A DNA stretch of 16,922 bases from an uncultured Georgenia sp. (GCF_937958535.1 NZ_CALGNQ010000111.1:1-16922); one strand, 5' to 3'; numbered from the stretch's first letter, positions 1-7,577 are shown. The notes: generated by a model from the letters alone, not told the origin. A program made the numbers and translations.

Positions 1-89
1 GCAAGTACGGCGGCACCGAGGTGAAGTACGGCGGCGAGGAGTACCTCATCCTCTCCTCGCGCGACATCCTCGCCGTCGTCGAGAAGTGA
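1..89 (+). CDS. groES: Co-chaperonin GroES, 3' end only (partial)
   Basis: Only the last 28 codons and the TGA stop (87-89) are in the window; the reading frame starts at base 3. The peptide begins KYGGTEVKYGGEEYLIL and ends with SSRDILAVVEK, which is the conserved C-terminal strand of the 10-kDa co-chaperonin (K/S-x-YGGTEVKxxGEEYLxLxxxDILAVVxK). GroES caps the GroEL folding chamber in the cytoplasm. No groEL follows on this side: a strong hairpin and the convergent whiB3 gene come next, so this is either a monocistronic groES or the end of an operon. The call rests on a short stretch, but it is a very characteristic one. Confidence 0.9.
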   Translation, partial: KYGGTEVKYGGEEYLILSSRDILAVVEK

Positions 90-107
90 CGACGTAGGCA
101 GACAGCC

Positions 108-140
108 GACGGGCCCCGGTCGTGACGACCGGGGCCCGTC
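108..140. terminator. Hairpin between convergent groES and whiB3
   Basis: A perfect 15-bp inverted repeat (108-122 and 126-140, arm GACGGGCCCCGGTCG) has a 3-nt TGA loop. It lies 18 bp after the groES stop and 33 bp after the end of whiB3 read on the minus strand. Only a weak pyrimidine run (GCTTCTCC) follows on the plus strand, so this is a U-poor actinobacterial-type terminator that could serve both genes. Confidence 0.8.
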
Positions 141-173
141 GCTTCTCCGCTGCGCCGTGGAGACGACGCGCGA

Positions 174-467
174 TCAGCTCGCGCGACGTAGTGCGGTGGT
201 GCTGAGGATGAGCTGGCGCTCGTCCTCGGACAGGCCGCCCCACACGCCGTAGGGCTCGCGCACCTTCAGGGCGTGCTCGCGGCACTGCTGGATCACGGGG
301 CACTCGGCACAGACCGACTTGGCGGCTTCGTCGCGTCGCCGGCGGGTGCCGCCCCGCTCACCCTCGGGGTGGAAGAAGAGGTTCGGGTCGGCCTCGCGGC
401 ACTTGCCCTGGTACTGCCACTCCCACAGCTCCATCACCGGGCCGGGAAGCCTCGAGAGCTCTGCCAT
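174..467 (-). CDS. whiB3: WhiB-family iron-sulfur regulator, WhiB3/WhiD type
   Basis: This is a 97-residue WhiB-like protein. The four cluster-binding cysteines are C23, C53, C56 and C62 (C-Xn-CXXC-X5-C), followed by the family turn GVWGG at 74-78 and the basic C-terminus expected to touch DNA. The N-terminal LPGP...W-W-Q-GKCR, the FFHPEGERG segment and CPVIQQCREHAL match the WhiB3 (Mycobacterium)/WhiD (Streptomyces) subgroup better than WhiB1 or WhiB2. Members carry a [4Fe-4S] cluster that senses NO and redox state and bind the principal sigma factor. In known species they affect redox and lipid metabolism or sporulation; the role here is inferred. The ATG at 467 is chosen because AAAGGAG lies just upstream (475-481 on the plus strand). 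A frame extending 35 codons further is open but has no family similarity. Confidence 0.9.
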   Translation of the reverse strand: MAELSRLPGPVMELWEWQYQGKCREADPNLFFHPEGERGGTRRRRDEAAKSVCAECPVIQQCREHALKVREPYGVWGGLSEDERQLILSTTALRRAS

Positions 468-520
468 GTCCGCGCTCCTTTCAACGGGGTGCGACGTGGT
501 GCCGCGGGGCGAATGAGATG

Positions 521-550
521 AACCTAGCAATCGATGCAGAGGTTGTTCAA
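521..550 (-). promoter_or_regulatory. Predicted sigma70-type promoter of whiB3
   Basis: On the minus strand, TTGAAC (550-545), an 18-nt spacer and TAGGTT (526-521) form a near-consensus housekeeping promoter. It would give a leader of about 50 nt before the whiB3 ATG at 467. This is the best -35/-10 pair I see in the window. Confidence 0.55.
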
Positions 551-693
551 GCCCCTTGCGGAAGTAATTCATGAACCGCGCCAGGAGCCGCGCCGGAGAC
601 GGCGCGCCCGCAGGCGCGGGTTCCGCGGACCGCGTCGGCGTGCCCTAGGCTCGGCCCAGGGGCACAATCGAGGCCGACGACGAGGAGGACTTG

Positions 694-1611
694 GTGGCTC
701 GAGCAACCCCCGCCGCGGGCGACGGGGACTCGCGGGTGGAAGCCGCACCCCTGACCGTTGCAGCCGTTGCGCGTTCCCTCGGCGTCGCGGCCTCCACGCT
801 GCGGACGTGGGACCGCCGCTACGGGCTGGGGCCCTCCGGTCACCAGGCGGGCAGCCACCGCCGCTACACGCCCGAGGACGTCGCCCGGCTCCAGACCATG
901 CGCCACCTCACCCTGCGTGGGGTCGCACCGGCCGACGCCGCCCGCATCGCCACCCAGACGGCGGACAGCGAGGGCCGGTCCGACTCCGGGGCCGAGGACG
1001 ACGGCGAGGAGGGCTCCCTCGTCCTGGACCCGCTCACGCTCGCGGCGGCGGCCGTCGAGCCCGACCTGCGCCGCGTCCACCGCATGCTCCAGCGGGCCAT
1101 CCGGGAGACCGGTGTCATCGCCACCTGGAACGACCTCGTCCAGCCCGCCGCATCGATGGTGGACCAGGGTCGCCACCGGGTCGCCGAGCGTCCGGGCAGT
1201 GACCCGCACAGCGTCATCCAGCTCGGCCTCATGCAGGCCATCCGCGAGCTGGCCACCCCCACCGGCCCCGCCCCCGTGCGGATCCTCACCGCCACCGCCG
1301 ACCGGATGCGGGCCCACGTCATCGCCGGCGGGCTGGCGCAGCAGGACGTCGGCGCTCTCGTCGTGCGGGCCGAGCACGCCCCGCGCGACAGCGAGCTCGA
1401 GTCGTGGCTGCCGCCGGGGGAGGTCACGGTGCTCGCCGTCGTCGGCACCCCGCCGGGTGCCGAGGAGGTCGTCACCGCCGCCTCCGAGCGGGGCGACGTC
1501 GAGGTCTTCCTCCTCGGCGGCCAGACCCCGGCGATCTGGCTGCGGCACGTCCACCGGGTCCGCACCGCCGAGGCCGCCGTGGCGGAGATCACCGCCGCGG
1601 TACGTGAGTAG
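694..1611 (+). CDS. MerR-family regulator with degenerate cobalamin-domain-like C-terminus
   Basis: This is a 305-residue protein. Residues about 20-85 form a MerR winged helix-turn-helix (LTVAAVARSLGVAASTLRTWDRRYGLGP, then G-S-HRRYT). The rest resembles the CarH/LitR layout: a helical segment around residues 125-190 and a Rossmann-like alpha/beta part beginning near PVRILTATADRMRAHV. The cobalamin signatures of that family (the W...EH pocket and DxHxxG) are not visible, so light or B12 sensing should not be assumed. GTG at 694 is preferred over TTG at 691 because GAGGAGG (682-688) is then correctly spaced. A possible -10, TAGGCT, lies at 646-651. It is divergent from whiB3 and ends 42 bp before guaB. 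Its target is unknown; guaB or itself is a reasonable guess. Confidence 0.8.
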   Translation: MARATPAAGDGDSRVEAAPLTVAAVARSLGVAASTLRTWDRRYGLGPSGHQAGSHRRYTPEDVARLQTMRHLTLRGVAPADAARIATQTADSEGRSDSGAEDDGEEGSLVLDPLTLAAAAVEPDLRRVHRMLQRAIRETGVIATWNDLVQPAASMVDQGRHRVAERPGSDPHSVIQLGLMQAIRELATPTGPAPVRILTATADRMRAHVIAGGLAQQDVGALVVRAEHAPRDSELESWLPPGEVTVLAVVGTPPGAEEVVTAASERGDVEVFLLGGQTPAIWLRHVHRVRTAEAAVAEITAAVRE

Positions 1612-1626
1612 CCCCACCTCTCCTCC

Positions 1627-1641
1627 CGTGCGTGGCGCACG
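1627..1641. promoter_or_regulatory. Inverted repeat abutting the guaB -10 hexamer
   Basis: CGTGCG-TGG-CGCACG is a perfect 6-3-6 inverted repeat ending one base before TAGGAT. It fills the -27 to -13 stretch of the predicted guaB promoter, where MerR-family proteins normally bind. It is an operator candidate; with a 6-bp stem it could alternatively be a weak end-of-transcript hairpin for the MerR gene. Confidence 0.4.
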
Positions 1642-1654
1642 TAGGATCGGGGTG
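1642..1654 (+). promoter_or_regulatory. Predicted guaB promoter giving a leaderless mRNA
   Basis: TAGGAT at 1642-1647 is a good actinobacterial -10. Exactly six bases separate it from the GTG start at 1654, so the predicted transcription start is the first base of the start codon. No clear -35 is present. The AGGA inside the hexamer could also act as a weak ribosome binding site for a longer transcript reading through from the MerR gene. Confidence 0.5.
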
Positions 1655-3165
1655 TGAGCGACTCCCCCTCGGCCGACCCGTTCGGCCTCACCGGCCTGAC
1701 CTACGACGACGTCCTCCTGCTGCCGGGTCCCACCGACGTCATCCCCTCCGAGGTGGACACCACCGCCCGGCTGACGCGGGAGATCTCCCTGCGGGTGCCG
1801 CTGGTGTCCGCGGCGATGGACACGGTGACCGAGGCGCGGATGGCGATCGCCATGGCCCGCCAGGGCGGCATCGGCATCCTGCACCGCAACCTGTCCATCG
1901 AGGAGCAGGCCCAACAGGTGCAGACGGTCAAGCGCTCCGAGTCCGGCATGATCACCGACCCGGTCACCGTCGGCCCCGGGGCCACGCTCGCCGAGCTCGA
2001 CGCGCTGTGTGCCCGGTACCGCGTCTCCGGGCTCCCGGTGGTCGACGAGCAGGGTGTGCTCCAGGGGATCATCACCAACCGCGACACCGCGTTCATCGAC
2101 CGCACCGAGTTCGACTTCCGGCTCGTCCGCGACGTCATGACCCCGATGCCGCTCATCACCGCGCCGGTGGGGATCAGCCGTGAGGACGCCGCCGCGCTGC
2201 TCGCCCGGCACAAGATCGAGAAGCTCCCGCTCGTGGACGACGCCGGCGTGCTCCGCGGGCTCATCACCGTCAAGGACTTCGTCAAGTCCGAGCAGTACCC
2301 GGACGCGACCAAGGACGCCGAGGGACGGCTGCGGGTCGGTGCCGCCATCGGCTTCTTCGGAGACGCCTGGGAGCGCGCCACCGCCCTGGTCGACGCCGGG
2401 GTCGACGTCCTCGTCGCGGACACCGCGAACGGGCACGCCCGCCTGCTGCTCGAGATGGTCACCCGGCTGAAGAAGGACCCCGCCACCCGGCACGTCCAGG
2501 TGATCGGCGGGAACGTCGCCACCCGCGAGGGCGCCCAGGCGCTCGTCGACGCCGGTGCGGACGCCGTCAAGGTCGGTGTCGGGCCCGGCTCGATCTGCAC
2601 CACCCGGGTGGTCGCCGGTGTCGGCGTGCCGCAGGTGACCGCCATCCACCTCGCCGCGCAGGCCTGCCGCCCGGCCGGGGTCCCGGTCATCGGTGACGGC
2701 GGGCTGCAGTACTCGGGCGACATCGCCAAGGCCATCGTCGCCGGGGCCGACACGGTCATGCTCGGCTCGCTGCTCGCCGGCTGCGACGAGAGCCCCGGCG
2801 ACCTCGTCTTCGTCAACGGCAAGCAGTACAAGCACTACCGCGGCATGGGCTCCCTCGGGGCGATGGCCTCGCGCGGCCGGGTGTCCTACTCCAAGGACCG
2901 CTACTTCCAGGCCGACGTCGACACCGACGACAAGATCGTCCCGGAGGGCATCGAGGGCCAGGTGCCCTACCGCGGGCCGCTCGCCGCCGTGGCCTACCAG
3001 CTCGTCGGCGGCCTGCACCAGTCGATGTTCTACGTCGGCGCGCGGACACTGCCCGAGCTGGCGGAGAAGGGCAAGTTCATCCGGATCACCCCGGCGGGGC
3101 TCAAGGAGTCCCACCCGCACGACGTCCAGCTCACCGTCGAGGCGCCGAACTACAGCACCCGCTGA
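1654..3165 (+). CDS. guaB: IMP dehydrogenase
   Basis: This 503-residue protein catalyses the NAD-dependent oxidation of IMP to XMP, the committed step to GMP. The order is typical: N-terminal barrel start (LTYDDVLLLPGPTDVIPSEV), two CBS domains at about residues 97-215 (regulatory, nucleotide-binding in this family), then the rest of the TIM barrel. The catalytic loop GPGSICTTR contains Cys315. The substrate phosphate region IGDGG is at 346-350, YRGMGSLGAM at 395-404, and the mobile flap EGIEGQVPYRG at 431-441. Length is normal for GuaB. The start is GTG, with a -10 hexamer immediately upstream and no strong Shine-Dalgarno. It lies 42 bp after the MerR-type gene and 162 bp before the exonuclease gene. 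Confidence 0.97.
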   Translation: MSDSPSADPFGLTGLTYDDVLLLPGPTDVIPSEVDTTARLTREISLRVPLVSAAMDTVTEARMAIAMARQGGIGILHRNLSIEEQAQQVQTVKRSESGMITDPVTVGPGATLAELDALCARYRVSGLPVVDEQGVLQGIITNRDTAFIDRTEFDFRLVRDVMTPMPLITAPVGISREDAAALLARHKIEKLPLVDDAGVLRGLITVKDFVKSEQYPDATKDAEGRLRVGAAIGFFGDAWERATALVDAGVDVLVADTANGHARLLLEMVTRLKKDPATRHVQVIGGNVATREGAQALVDAGADAVKVGVGPGSICTTRVVAGVGVPQVTAIHLAAQACRPAGVPVIGDGGLQYSGDIAKAIVAGADTVMLGSLLAGCDESPGDLVFVNGKQYKHYRGMGSLGAMASRGRVSYSKDRYFQADVDTDDKIVPEGIEGQVPYRGPLAAVAYQLVGGLHQSMFYVGARTLPELAEKGKFIRITPAGLKESHPHDVQLTVEAPNYSTR

Positions 3166-3327
3166 ACCGGGGCGCCGGCCCGTCGGTGCGGGCACGGCCG
3201 CGCAGCTGGGCACCGGGCTGGGGGACCGGAAAGGCCGGCGGCGGGCGTGTGCGCACGGGCGATGTCGGTGGGCGCCGGCAGGCTGGTCGACGACGACGAC
3301 GGCGCGGGGGCGCCCGAGGGGAGAGCC

Positions 3328-4065
3328 ATGCAGAGCTGGGTGACCGGGCCGTTCCTCGGCTTCGACACGGAGACCACCGGGGTGGACCCGCGCACCGACC
3401 GCATCGTCAGCGCCGCCCTCGTCATGCGCGACGCCCGAGGCACCCGGCAGCGCACCTGGCTCGTCGACCCGGGCGTCGAGATCCCGCAGCCGGCCAGCGC
3501 CGTCCACGGCATCACCACCGACCACGTCCGCGCCGAGGGCCTGCCGCCGCACCAGGCGCTGGAGGAGATCGCCGCCGAGCTCACCCGGGCCACCGCCGCC
3601 GGGGTGCCGGTGGTCGTCTACAACGCCTGTTTCGACATCCGGCTGCTCGAGCACGAGCTCACCCGGTGGGGCCTGCCCACCCTCACCGACCGGCTGGGCC
3701 GGGCGCCGGGCCCGGTGCTCGACCCGCTCGTCGTCGACCGCGCACTGGACCGTGAGCGGCCCGGGAAGCGCACGCTCGCCGACCTCTGCCGCCACTACCG
3801 GGTCCCCACCCCGCGGGCGCTGCACACCGCCGAGGTCGACGTCCTGGCCACGCTCGACCTGCTCGACCGCCTCCTCGAGGCGTTCCCCGAGCTGGGGCAG
3901 CGGTCGCCCGCGGAGCTGCACGCGTGGCAGCGCGTGTGGCACCGGGCCTGGGCGGTCGGGCACAACGACGCACGAGCCCGGGAGGGGCGGTCGGGACCGG
4001 GTGCCGACCTGGAGTGGCCGGCGCCGCTCGACGGGGCACCGGGTGCCGCGGTGGCGGTGGGCTGA
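3328..4065 (+). CDS. DEDDh-family 3'-5' exonuclease (DnaQ-like)
   Basis: This is a 245-residue exonuclease with all five DEDDh residues visible: FDTET (D13, E15) in Exo I, VYNACFD (D103) in Exo II, and HTAEVD (H166, D171) in Exo III. This family uses two metal ions to remove nucleotides from 3' ends; members include the DNA polymerase III epsilon subunit, RNase T and oligoribonuclease. HGIT at 60-63 is typical of epsilon-like proteins. In actinobacteria, free-standing proteins of this kind are usually annotated as exonuclease or 'DNA polymerase III subunit epsilon', but the true substrate is unknown. The ATG at 3328 is preceded by GAGGGGAG. An in-frame GTG at 3247 would add 27 acidic residues without family similarity and is rejected. 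The last 35 residues are low-complexity. Confidence 0.87.
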   Translation: MQSWVTGPFLGFDTETTGVDPRTDRIVSAALVMRDARGTRQRTWLVDPGVEIPQPASAVHGITTDHVRAEGLPPHQALEEIAAELTRATAAGVPVVVYNACFDIRLLEHELTRWGLPTLTDRLGRAPGPVLDPLVVDRALDRERPGKRTLADLCRHYRVPTPRALHTAEVDVLATLDLLDRLLEAFPELGQRSPAELHAWQRVWHRAWAVGHNDARAREGRSGPGADLEWPAPLDGAPGAAVAVG

Positions 4066-4103
4066 GGCACCGCACCCCGCTCGCCTCGCCCACCGCCACC
4101 GAC

Positions 4104-4137
4104 GGCCGTCCGGGCACGACGCTGGGCCCGGACGGCC
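4104..4137. terminator. Hairpin between convergent exonuclease gene and pckG
   Basis: A 12-bp perfect inverted repeat (GGCCGTCCGGGC at 4104-4115, GCCCGGACGGCC at 4126-4137) has a 10-nt loop. It starts 39 bp after the exonuclease stop and ends 4 bp from the pckG stop. There is no T-run on either side. It is probably bidirectional. Confidence 0.75.
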
Positions 4138-4141
4138 AGGG

Positions 4142-5992
4142 TCACTCGGCGGCGGCGATCCGCCGGCGCAGTGCGGCGAGCTGCTCCGTCATCTCCGCGG
4201 GGAGCCGGTCCCCGAAGAGCGCGAAGTACTCCTCGGTCTGGTCGGCCTCGGCGGTCCACGCCGCGGGGTCGGTGGCGAAGAGCTCGGTGAGGTCGTCGGC
4301 CGGGATGTCCAGGCCCTCGAGGGGGAGGTCGCCCTCCTTCGGCAGCCGGCCGGTGAGGCCGTCGCGGGCGTCGACCACGCCCGCGACGCGGTCGGTGACC
4401 CACGCGATGACCCGGGAGTTCTCCCCGAAGCCCGGCCACAGGAAGCGGCCGTCCTCGGCCTTGCGGAACCAGTTGACCTGGAAGATGCGCGGCGCCTTGT
4501 CCCCCAGCCGCTCGCCCATGCGCAGCCAATGCGCCCAGTAGTCGGCCATGTTGTAGCCGCAGAAGGGCAGCATGGCGAAGGGGTCGCGGCGCAGCTCGCC
4601 GACGGTGCCCTCGGCGGCCGCCGTCTGCTCGGAGGACACGGTCGCGCCCATGAACACGCCGTGCTGCCAGTCGTAGGCCTCGGCCACCAGCGGCACGTTG
4701 GTCGCCCGCCGCCCGCCGAAGAGGATCGCGTCGACCGGGACGCCGTCGAGGTCCTCCCACTCCGGGGCGATGGACGGGGACTGGTCCGCGCGCACGGTGA
4801 ACCGGGAGTTCGGATGAGCCGCGGGGCGGCCGCTGTCCGGCGTCCAGTCCTTGCCCTGCCAGTCGAGAAGGTGCTGCGGCGTCTCGTCGGTCAGGCCCTC
4901 CCACCACACGTCGCCGTCGTCGGTCAGCGCCACGTTGGTGAAGATGACGTCGCGCCCGAGCGCGGCCACCGCTGTCGGGTTGGTCGACTCACCGGTGCCC
5001 GGCGCCACCCCGAAGAAGCCGGCCTCCGGGTTGATCGCGTAGAGGCGACCGTCCGGCCCGGGGCGCATCCAGGCGATGTCGTCGCCGATGGTCTCGGCCC
5101 GCCAGCCCGGGATCGTCGGGTTGAGCATCGCGAGGTTGGTCTTGCCGCAGGCGGAGGGGAACGCCGCCGCGAGGTGGAAGACCTCACCGCGGGGGTTGGT
5201 GACCTTGAGCAGCAGCATGTGCTCGGCCATCCAGCCCTGGTCGCGGCCCATGACCGAGGCGATGCGCAGCGCGTAGCACTTCTTGCCGAGCAGGGCGTTG
5301 CCGCCGTAGCCCGAGCCGTAGGACCAGATCTCGCGGGTCTCGGGGAAGTGGCAGATGTACTTGGTGTCGTTGCACGGCCAGGCGACGTCGTCGCGGACCT
5401 GGTCCTCGCCGTCCTCGTCGGTGGTGACGAGCGGGTAGCCGACGGAGTGGACGGCCGGCACCCACGGCGCGCCCTGGTCGATCAGCTCGAGGGCGGCCGC
5501 GCCCATCCGGGTCATGATCCGCATCGAGACGACGACGTAGGGGGAGTCGGTGACCTCCACACCCAGCTGGGAGATCGGCCCGCCCACGGGACCCATGGAG
5601 AAGGGGACGACGTACATCGTGCGGCCGCGCATCGAGCCGGCGAACACGCCGCGCAGCTCCTCGCGCATGGCCTGCGGCTCGGCCCAGTTGTTCGTCGGGC
5701 CGGCGTCCTCCGCACGCTCCGAGCAGATGAAGGTCCGCGACTCGACCCGTGCGACGTCGGACGGCGCGGAGCGGGCCAGGTAGCTGTTCGGCCGCTTCTG
5801 CGGGTTGAGCCGGATGAAGGTGCCGGCCTCGACGAGCTCGGCGCAGAGCCGGTCGTACTCCTCCTGCGAACCGTCACACACGTAGATCGCGTCGGGCTGG
5901 GTGAGCTCGGCGATCTCGGTGACCCAGGCGACCAGCTCCGGTGACTGGATGGGCCGACCCTGCATGACGGGAGCGGGGGTAGCGGTGATCAT
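4142..5992 (-). CDS. pckG: Phosphoenolpyruvate carboxykinase (GTP)
   Basis: This 616-residue enzyme converts oxaloacetate and GTP to PEP, CO2 and GDP, the entry to gluconeogenesis from C4 acids, in the cytosol. It is GTP-type by length and motifs: SYGSGYGGNALLGKKCYALR from residue 224, the PCK-specific P-loop FPSACGKTN at 278-286 with the hyper-reactive Cys282, and the C-terminal guanine-binding segment (FQVNWFRK, then LWPGFGENSRV). The ATG at 5992 is chosen because GGAGGAGA lies just upstream; an open 79-codon extension has no family similarity. It is divergent from the RamB-type regulator across 123 bp. A TTGACC (6112-6107, minus strand) may be its -35, but no good -10 follows at the usual distance, so the promoter is uncertain. 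Confidence 0.97.
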   Translation of the reverse strand: MITATPAPVMQGRPIQSPELVAWVTEIAELTQPDAIYVCDGSQEEYDRLCAELVEAGTFIRLNPQKRPNSYLARSAPSDVARVESRTFICSERAEDAGPTNNWAEPQAMREELRGVFAGSMRGRTMYVVPFSMGPVGGPISQLGVEVTDSPYVVVSMRIMTRMGAAALELIDQGAPWVPAVHSVGYPLVTTDEDGEDQVRDDVAWPCNDTKYICHFPETREIWSYGSGYGGNALLGKKCYALRIASVMGRDQGWMAEHMLLLKVTNPRGEVFHLAAAFPSACGKTNLAMLNPTIPGWRAETIGDDIAWMRPGPDGRLYAINPEAGFFGVAPGTGESTNPTAVAALGRDVIFTNVALTDDGDVWWEGLTDETPQHLLDWQGKDWTPDSGRPAAHPNSRFTVRADQSPSIAPEWEDLDGVPVDAILFGGRRATNVPLVAEAYDWQHGVFMGATVSSEQTAAAEGTVGELRRDPFAMLPFCGYNMADYWAHWLRMGERLGDKAPRIFQVNWFRKAEDGRFLWPGFGENSRVIAWVTDRVAGVVDARDGLTGRLPKEGDLPLEGLDIPADDLTELFATDPAAWTAEADQTEEYFALFGDRLPAEMTEQLAALRRRIAAAE

Positions 5993-6090
5993 GTCTCTCC
6001 TCCGTGCAGCGGGACGCCGGTCGGCAGTCCCTGTGTTCCACTTTCCTCGCACTTCGCCGCCCGTTCCACCCGAGACGGGTGGTAAAAACC

Positions 6091-6103
6091 GCGAAAGTTT
6101 CGC
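6091..6103. promoter_or_regulatory. Perfect palindrome between pckG and ramB, operator candidate
   Basis: GCGAAA-G-TTTCGC is a perfect 6-1-6 inverted repeat, conspicuous in its GC-rich surroundings. It abuts the predicted ramB -10 (6104-6109) and lies inside the pckG/ramB divergent region. Read on the minus strand it contains AAACTTT, a core I remember from RamB sites of Corynebacterium (consensus resembling AAACTTTGCAAA). It is therefore a candidate for RamB autoregulation and control of pckG. The match is partial and from memory. Confidence 0.45.
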
Positions 6104-6116
6104 TACGGTCAATCCG
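6104..6116 (+). promoter_or_regulatory. Predicted ramB promoter giving a leaderless mRNA
   Basis: TACGGT at 6104-6109 lies exactly six bases before the GTG start at 6116, which places the transcription start on the start codon. No Shine-Dalgarno is present in the preceding 25 bases (GAAAGTTTCGCTACGGTCAA), and no clear -35 is seen. Confidence 0.5.
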
Positions 6117-7564
6117 TGACACCTTCCGCCGACCCGCTCGTCCTCGGCCGCCGGATCCGCCATGCCCGCACCCGGGCCCGGATGACGCTGCGTGAGCTCG
6201 CTGCCGCGACCGGTTCGACGACGAGCCACCTGTCCCTCGTGGAGAACGGCCGGCGGGAGCCGCGGCTGTCCCTCCTCACCGCGATCGCCCAGGCGCTGGA
6301 CGTCACCGTCTCCGACCTGCTCGCGCCGGAGCCACCGCCCGACCGCCGCGCCGAGCTGGAGATCGCCCTCGAACGGGCCCAGCGCTCACCGCTGTTCAGC
6401 TCGCTGGGCATCCCGCCGGTGCGCCCCGGCCGGCGGCTGCCGCTCGACGTGCTGGAGTCGCTCGTCGCCCTCCACCAGGAGCTCGACCGACGGGCCCGCG
6501 CCGTCATCGCCACCCCGCTCGAGGCACGCCGGATCAACACCGAGCAGCGGCTGGAGATGCAGCGGCGCAACAACTACCTGCCGGAGATCGAGGAGCTCGC
6601 CGAGGAGTGGGTGCGGGCCGTGGGGTATACGAGCGGGGCGCTGACCCACCACCAGGTGGCGCTCATGGCCGAGCGGCTCGGCTTCACCATCATCCACGTC
6701 GACGACCTGCCGCACTCCACCCGCACCGTCACCGACCTGCGCAACGGGCGGATCTACCTGCCGCCCGCCTCCATCCCGGGCGGCTACGGGCTGCGCTCAC
6801 TCGCCCTCCAGGCCATGGCGCACCGGCTCTTCGGGCACGAGCGTCCGCGCGACTACGGCGACTTCCTGCGCCAGCGGCAGGAGATCGCCTACTTCACCGC
6901 GTGCTGCCTCATGCCGCGCTTCGCCGCCGTCGCCCACCTCACCGCGAAGAAGAAGGACAAGGACCTCGCCATGGAGGACTTCCGCGACTCCTTCGGCGTC
7001 ACCCACCACTCCGCGGCGCAGCGGTTCACCAACCTGGCCACCGAGCTCCTCGGCATCCCGGTCCACTTCATCCGGACCAATGACGACGGCGCCCTGTACC
7101 GCGGCTACGAGAACGACGGGGTGCCGCTGCCCACCGACGCGTCGGGGGCGATCGAGGGTCAGCTGCTCTGCCGCCGGTGGGCCGCGCGGGCCGCCTTCGA
7201 GCGGCGCAACCGCACCACCGAGTTCTTCCAGTACACCGACACCCCGGCCGGCACGTTCTGGTGCAGCACGCAGACCGGCACGGGGGAGGACTCGGAGTTC
7301 TCCATCACCCTCGGCGTGCCGTTCGCGCACGCCAAGTGGTTCCGCGGGCGGGAGACCTCCCGCCGGGCGACGTCGACCTGCCCCGACGAGGCCTGCTGCA
7401 AGCGGCCCGACCCGGACCTCGCCGAGCGCTGGCGCGACTACTCCTGGCCGAGCGCCAAGATGCACGCCCACGTGCTCAGCCCGCTGCCCTCCGGCTCCTT
7501 CCCGGGTGTGGACGACACCGAGGTCTTCGAGTTCCTCGAGTCCCACGCCGCCGAGCACGACTGA
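6116..7564 (+). CDS. ramB: RamB/ScfR-type short-chain fatty acyl regulator (HTH plus degenerate IrrE-like domain)
   Basis: This is a 482-residue regulator. Residues about 8-67 are a Cro/C1-type helix-turn-helix (GRRIRHARTRARMTLRELAA, SHLSLVENGRREPRLSLL). Residues about 175-300 correspond to an IrrE/M78 peptidase-like domain. Its zinc motif is degenerate: QAMAH then RLFGH at 232-241, where a peptidase would have HEXXH, so proteolysis is unlikely. Residues about 315-475 match the C-terminal DUF2083-type domain, with TCPDEACCKRPDPDLAERW from 421. This architecture is that of RamB in Corynebacterium and Mycobacterium and the ScfR group, which control acetate, propionate and glyoxylate-cycle genes in response to acyl-CoA-linked signals. 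The GTG start fits a leaderless transcript. Position opposite pckG and near pta-ackA fits carbon control; the exact orthology to RamB is inferred. Confidence 0.87.
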   Translation: MTPSADPLVLGRRIRHARTRARMTLRELAAATGSTTSHLSLVENGRREPRLSLLTAIAQALDVTVSDLLAPEPPPDRRAELEIALERAQRSPLFSSLGIPPVRPGRRLPLDVLESLVALHQELDRRARAVIATPLEARRINTEQRLEMQRRNNYLPEIEELAEEWVRAVGYTSGALTHHQVALMAERLGFTIIHVDDLPHSTRTVTDLRNGRIYLPPASIPGGYGLRSLALQAMAHRLFGHERPRDYGDFLRQRQEIAYFTACCLMPRFAAVAHLTAKKKDKDLAMEDFRDSFGVTHHSAAQRFTNLATELLGIPVHFIRTNDDGALYRGYENDGVPLPTDASGAIEGQLLCRRWAARAAFERRNRTTEFFQYTDTPAGTFWCSTQTGTGEDSEFSITLGVPFAHAKWFRGRETSRRATSTCPDEACCKRPDPDLAERWRDYSWPSAKMHAHVLSPLPSGSFPGVDDTEVFEFLESHAAEHD

Positions 7565-7577
7565 CGAGCCGGCGGCG

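Noticed and set aside
468..693. Small RNA or short gene in the whiB3/merR divergent gap
   Set aside because: The gap has a good whiB3 promoter, a weak merR -10, and small palindromes (TTCATGAA at 568-575, TCCGCGGA at 622-629), but no coding signal with a ribosome binding site and no terminator.
1612..1653. Purine riboswitch or attenuator ahead of guaB
   Set aside because: The gap is only 42 bp and the -10 hexamer touches the start codon region, leaving no room for a leader RNA.
3166..3327. Possible guaB terminator or exonuclease promoter in the 162-bp gap
   Set aside because: Only 5-bp stems (for example GCCCG/CGGGC at 3177-3192 and GGCGC/GCGCC at 3301-3314) and no TANNNT hexamer with a usable -35; nothing beyond chance for this GC content.
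547..3963. A very long open frame on the minus strand opposite the MerR gene, guaB and the exonuclease gene
   Set aside because: It is Arg/Gly/Asp/Val-rich mirror coding typical of high-GC DNA, matches no family, and overlaps three well-supported genes.
3752..5944. Long plus-strand open frame opposite pckG
   Set aside because: Its composition is that of an antisense shadow, while the opposite strand encodes a full, motif-complete PEP carboxykinase.
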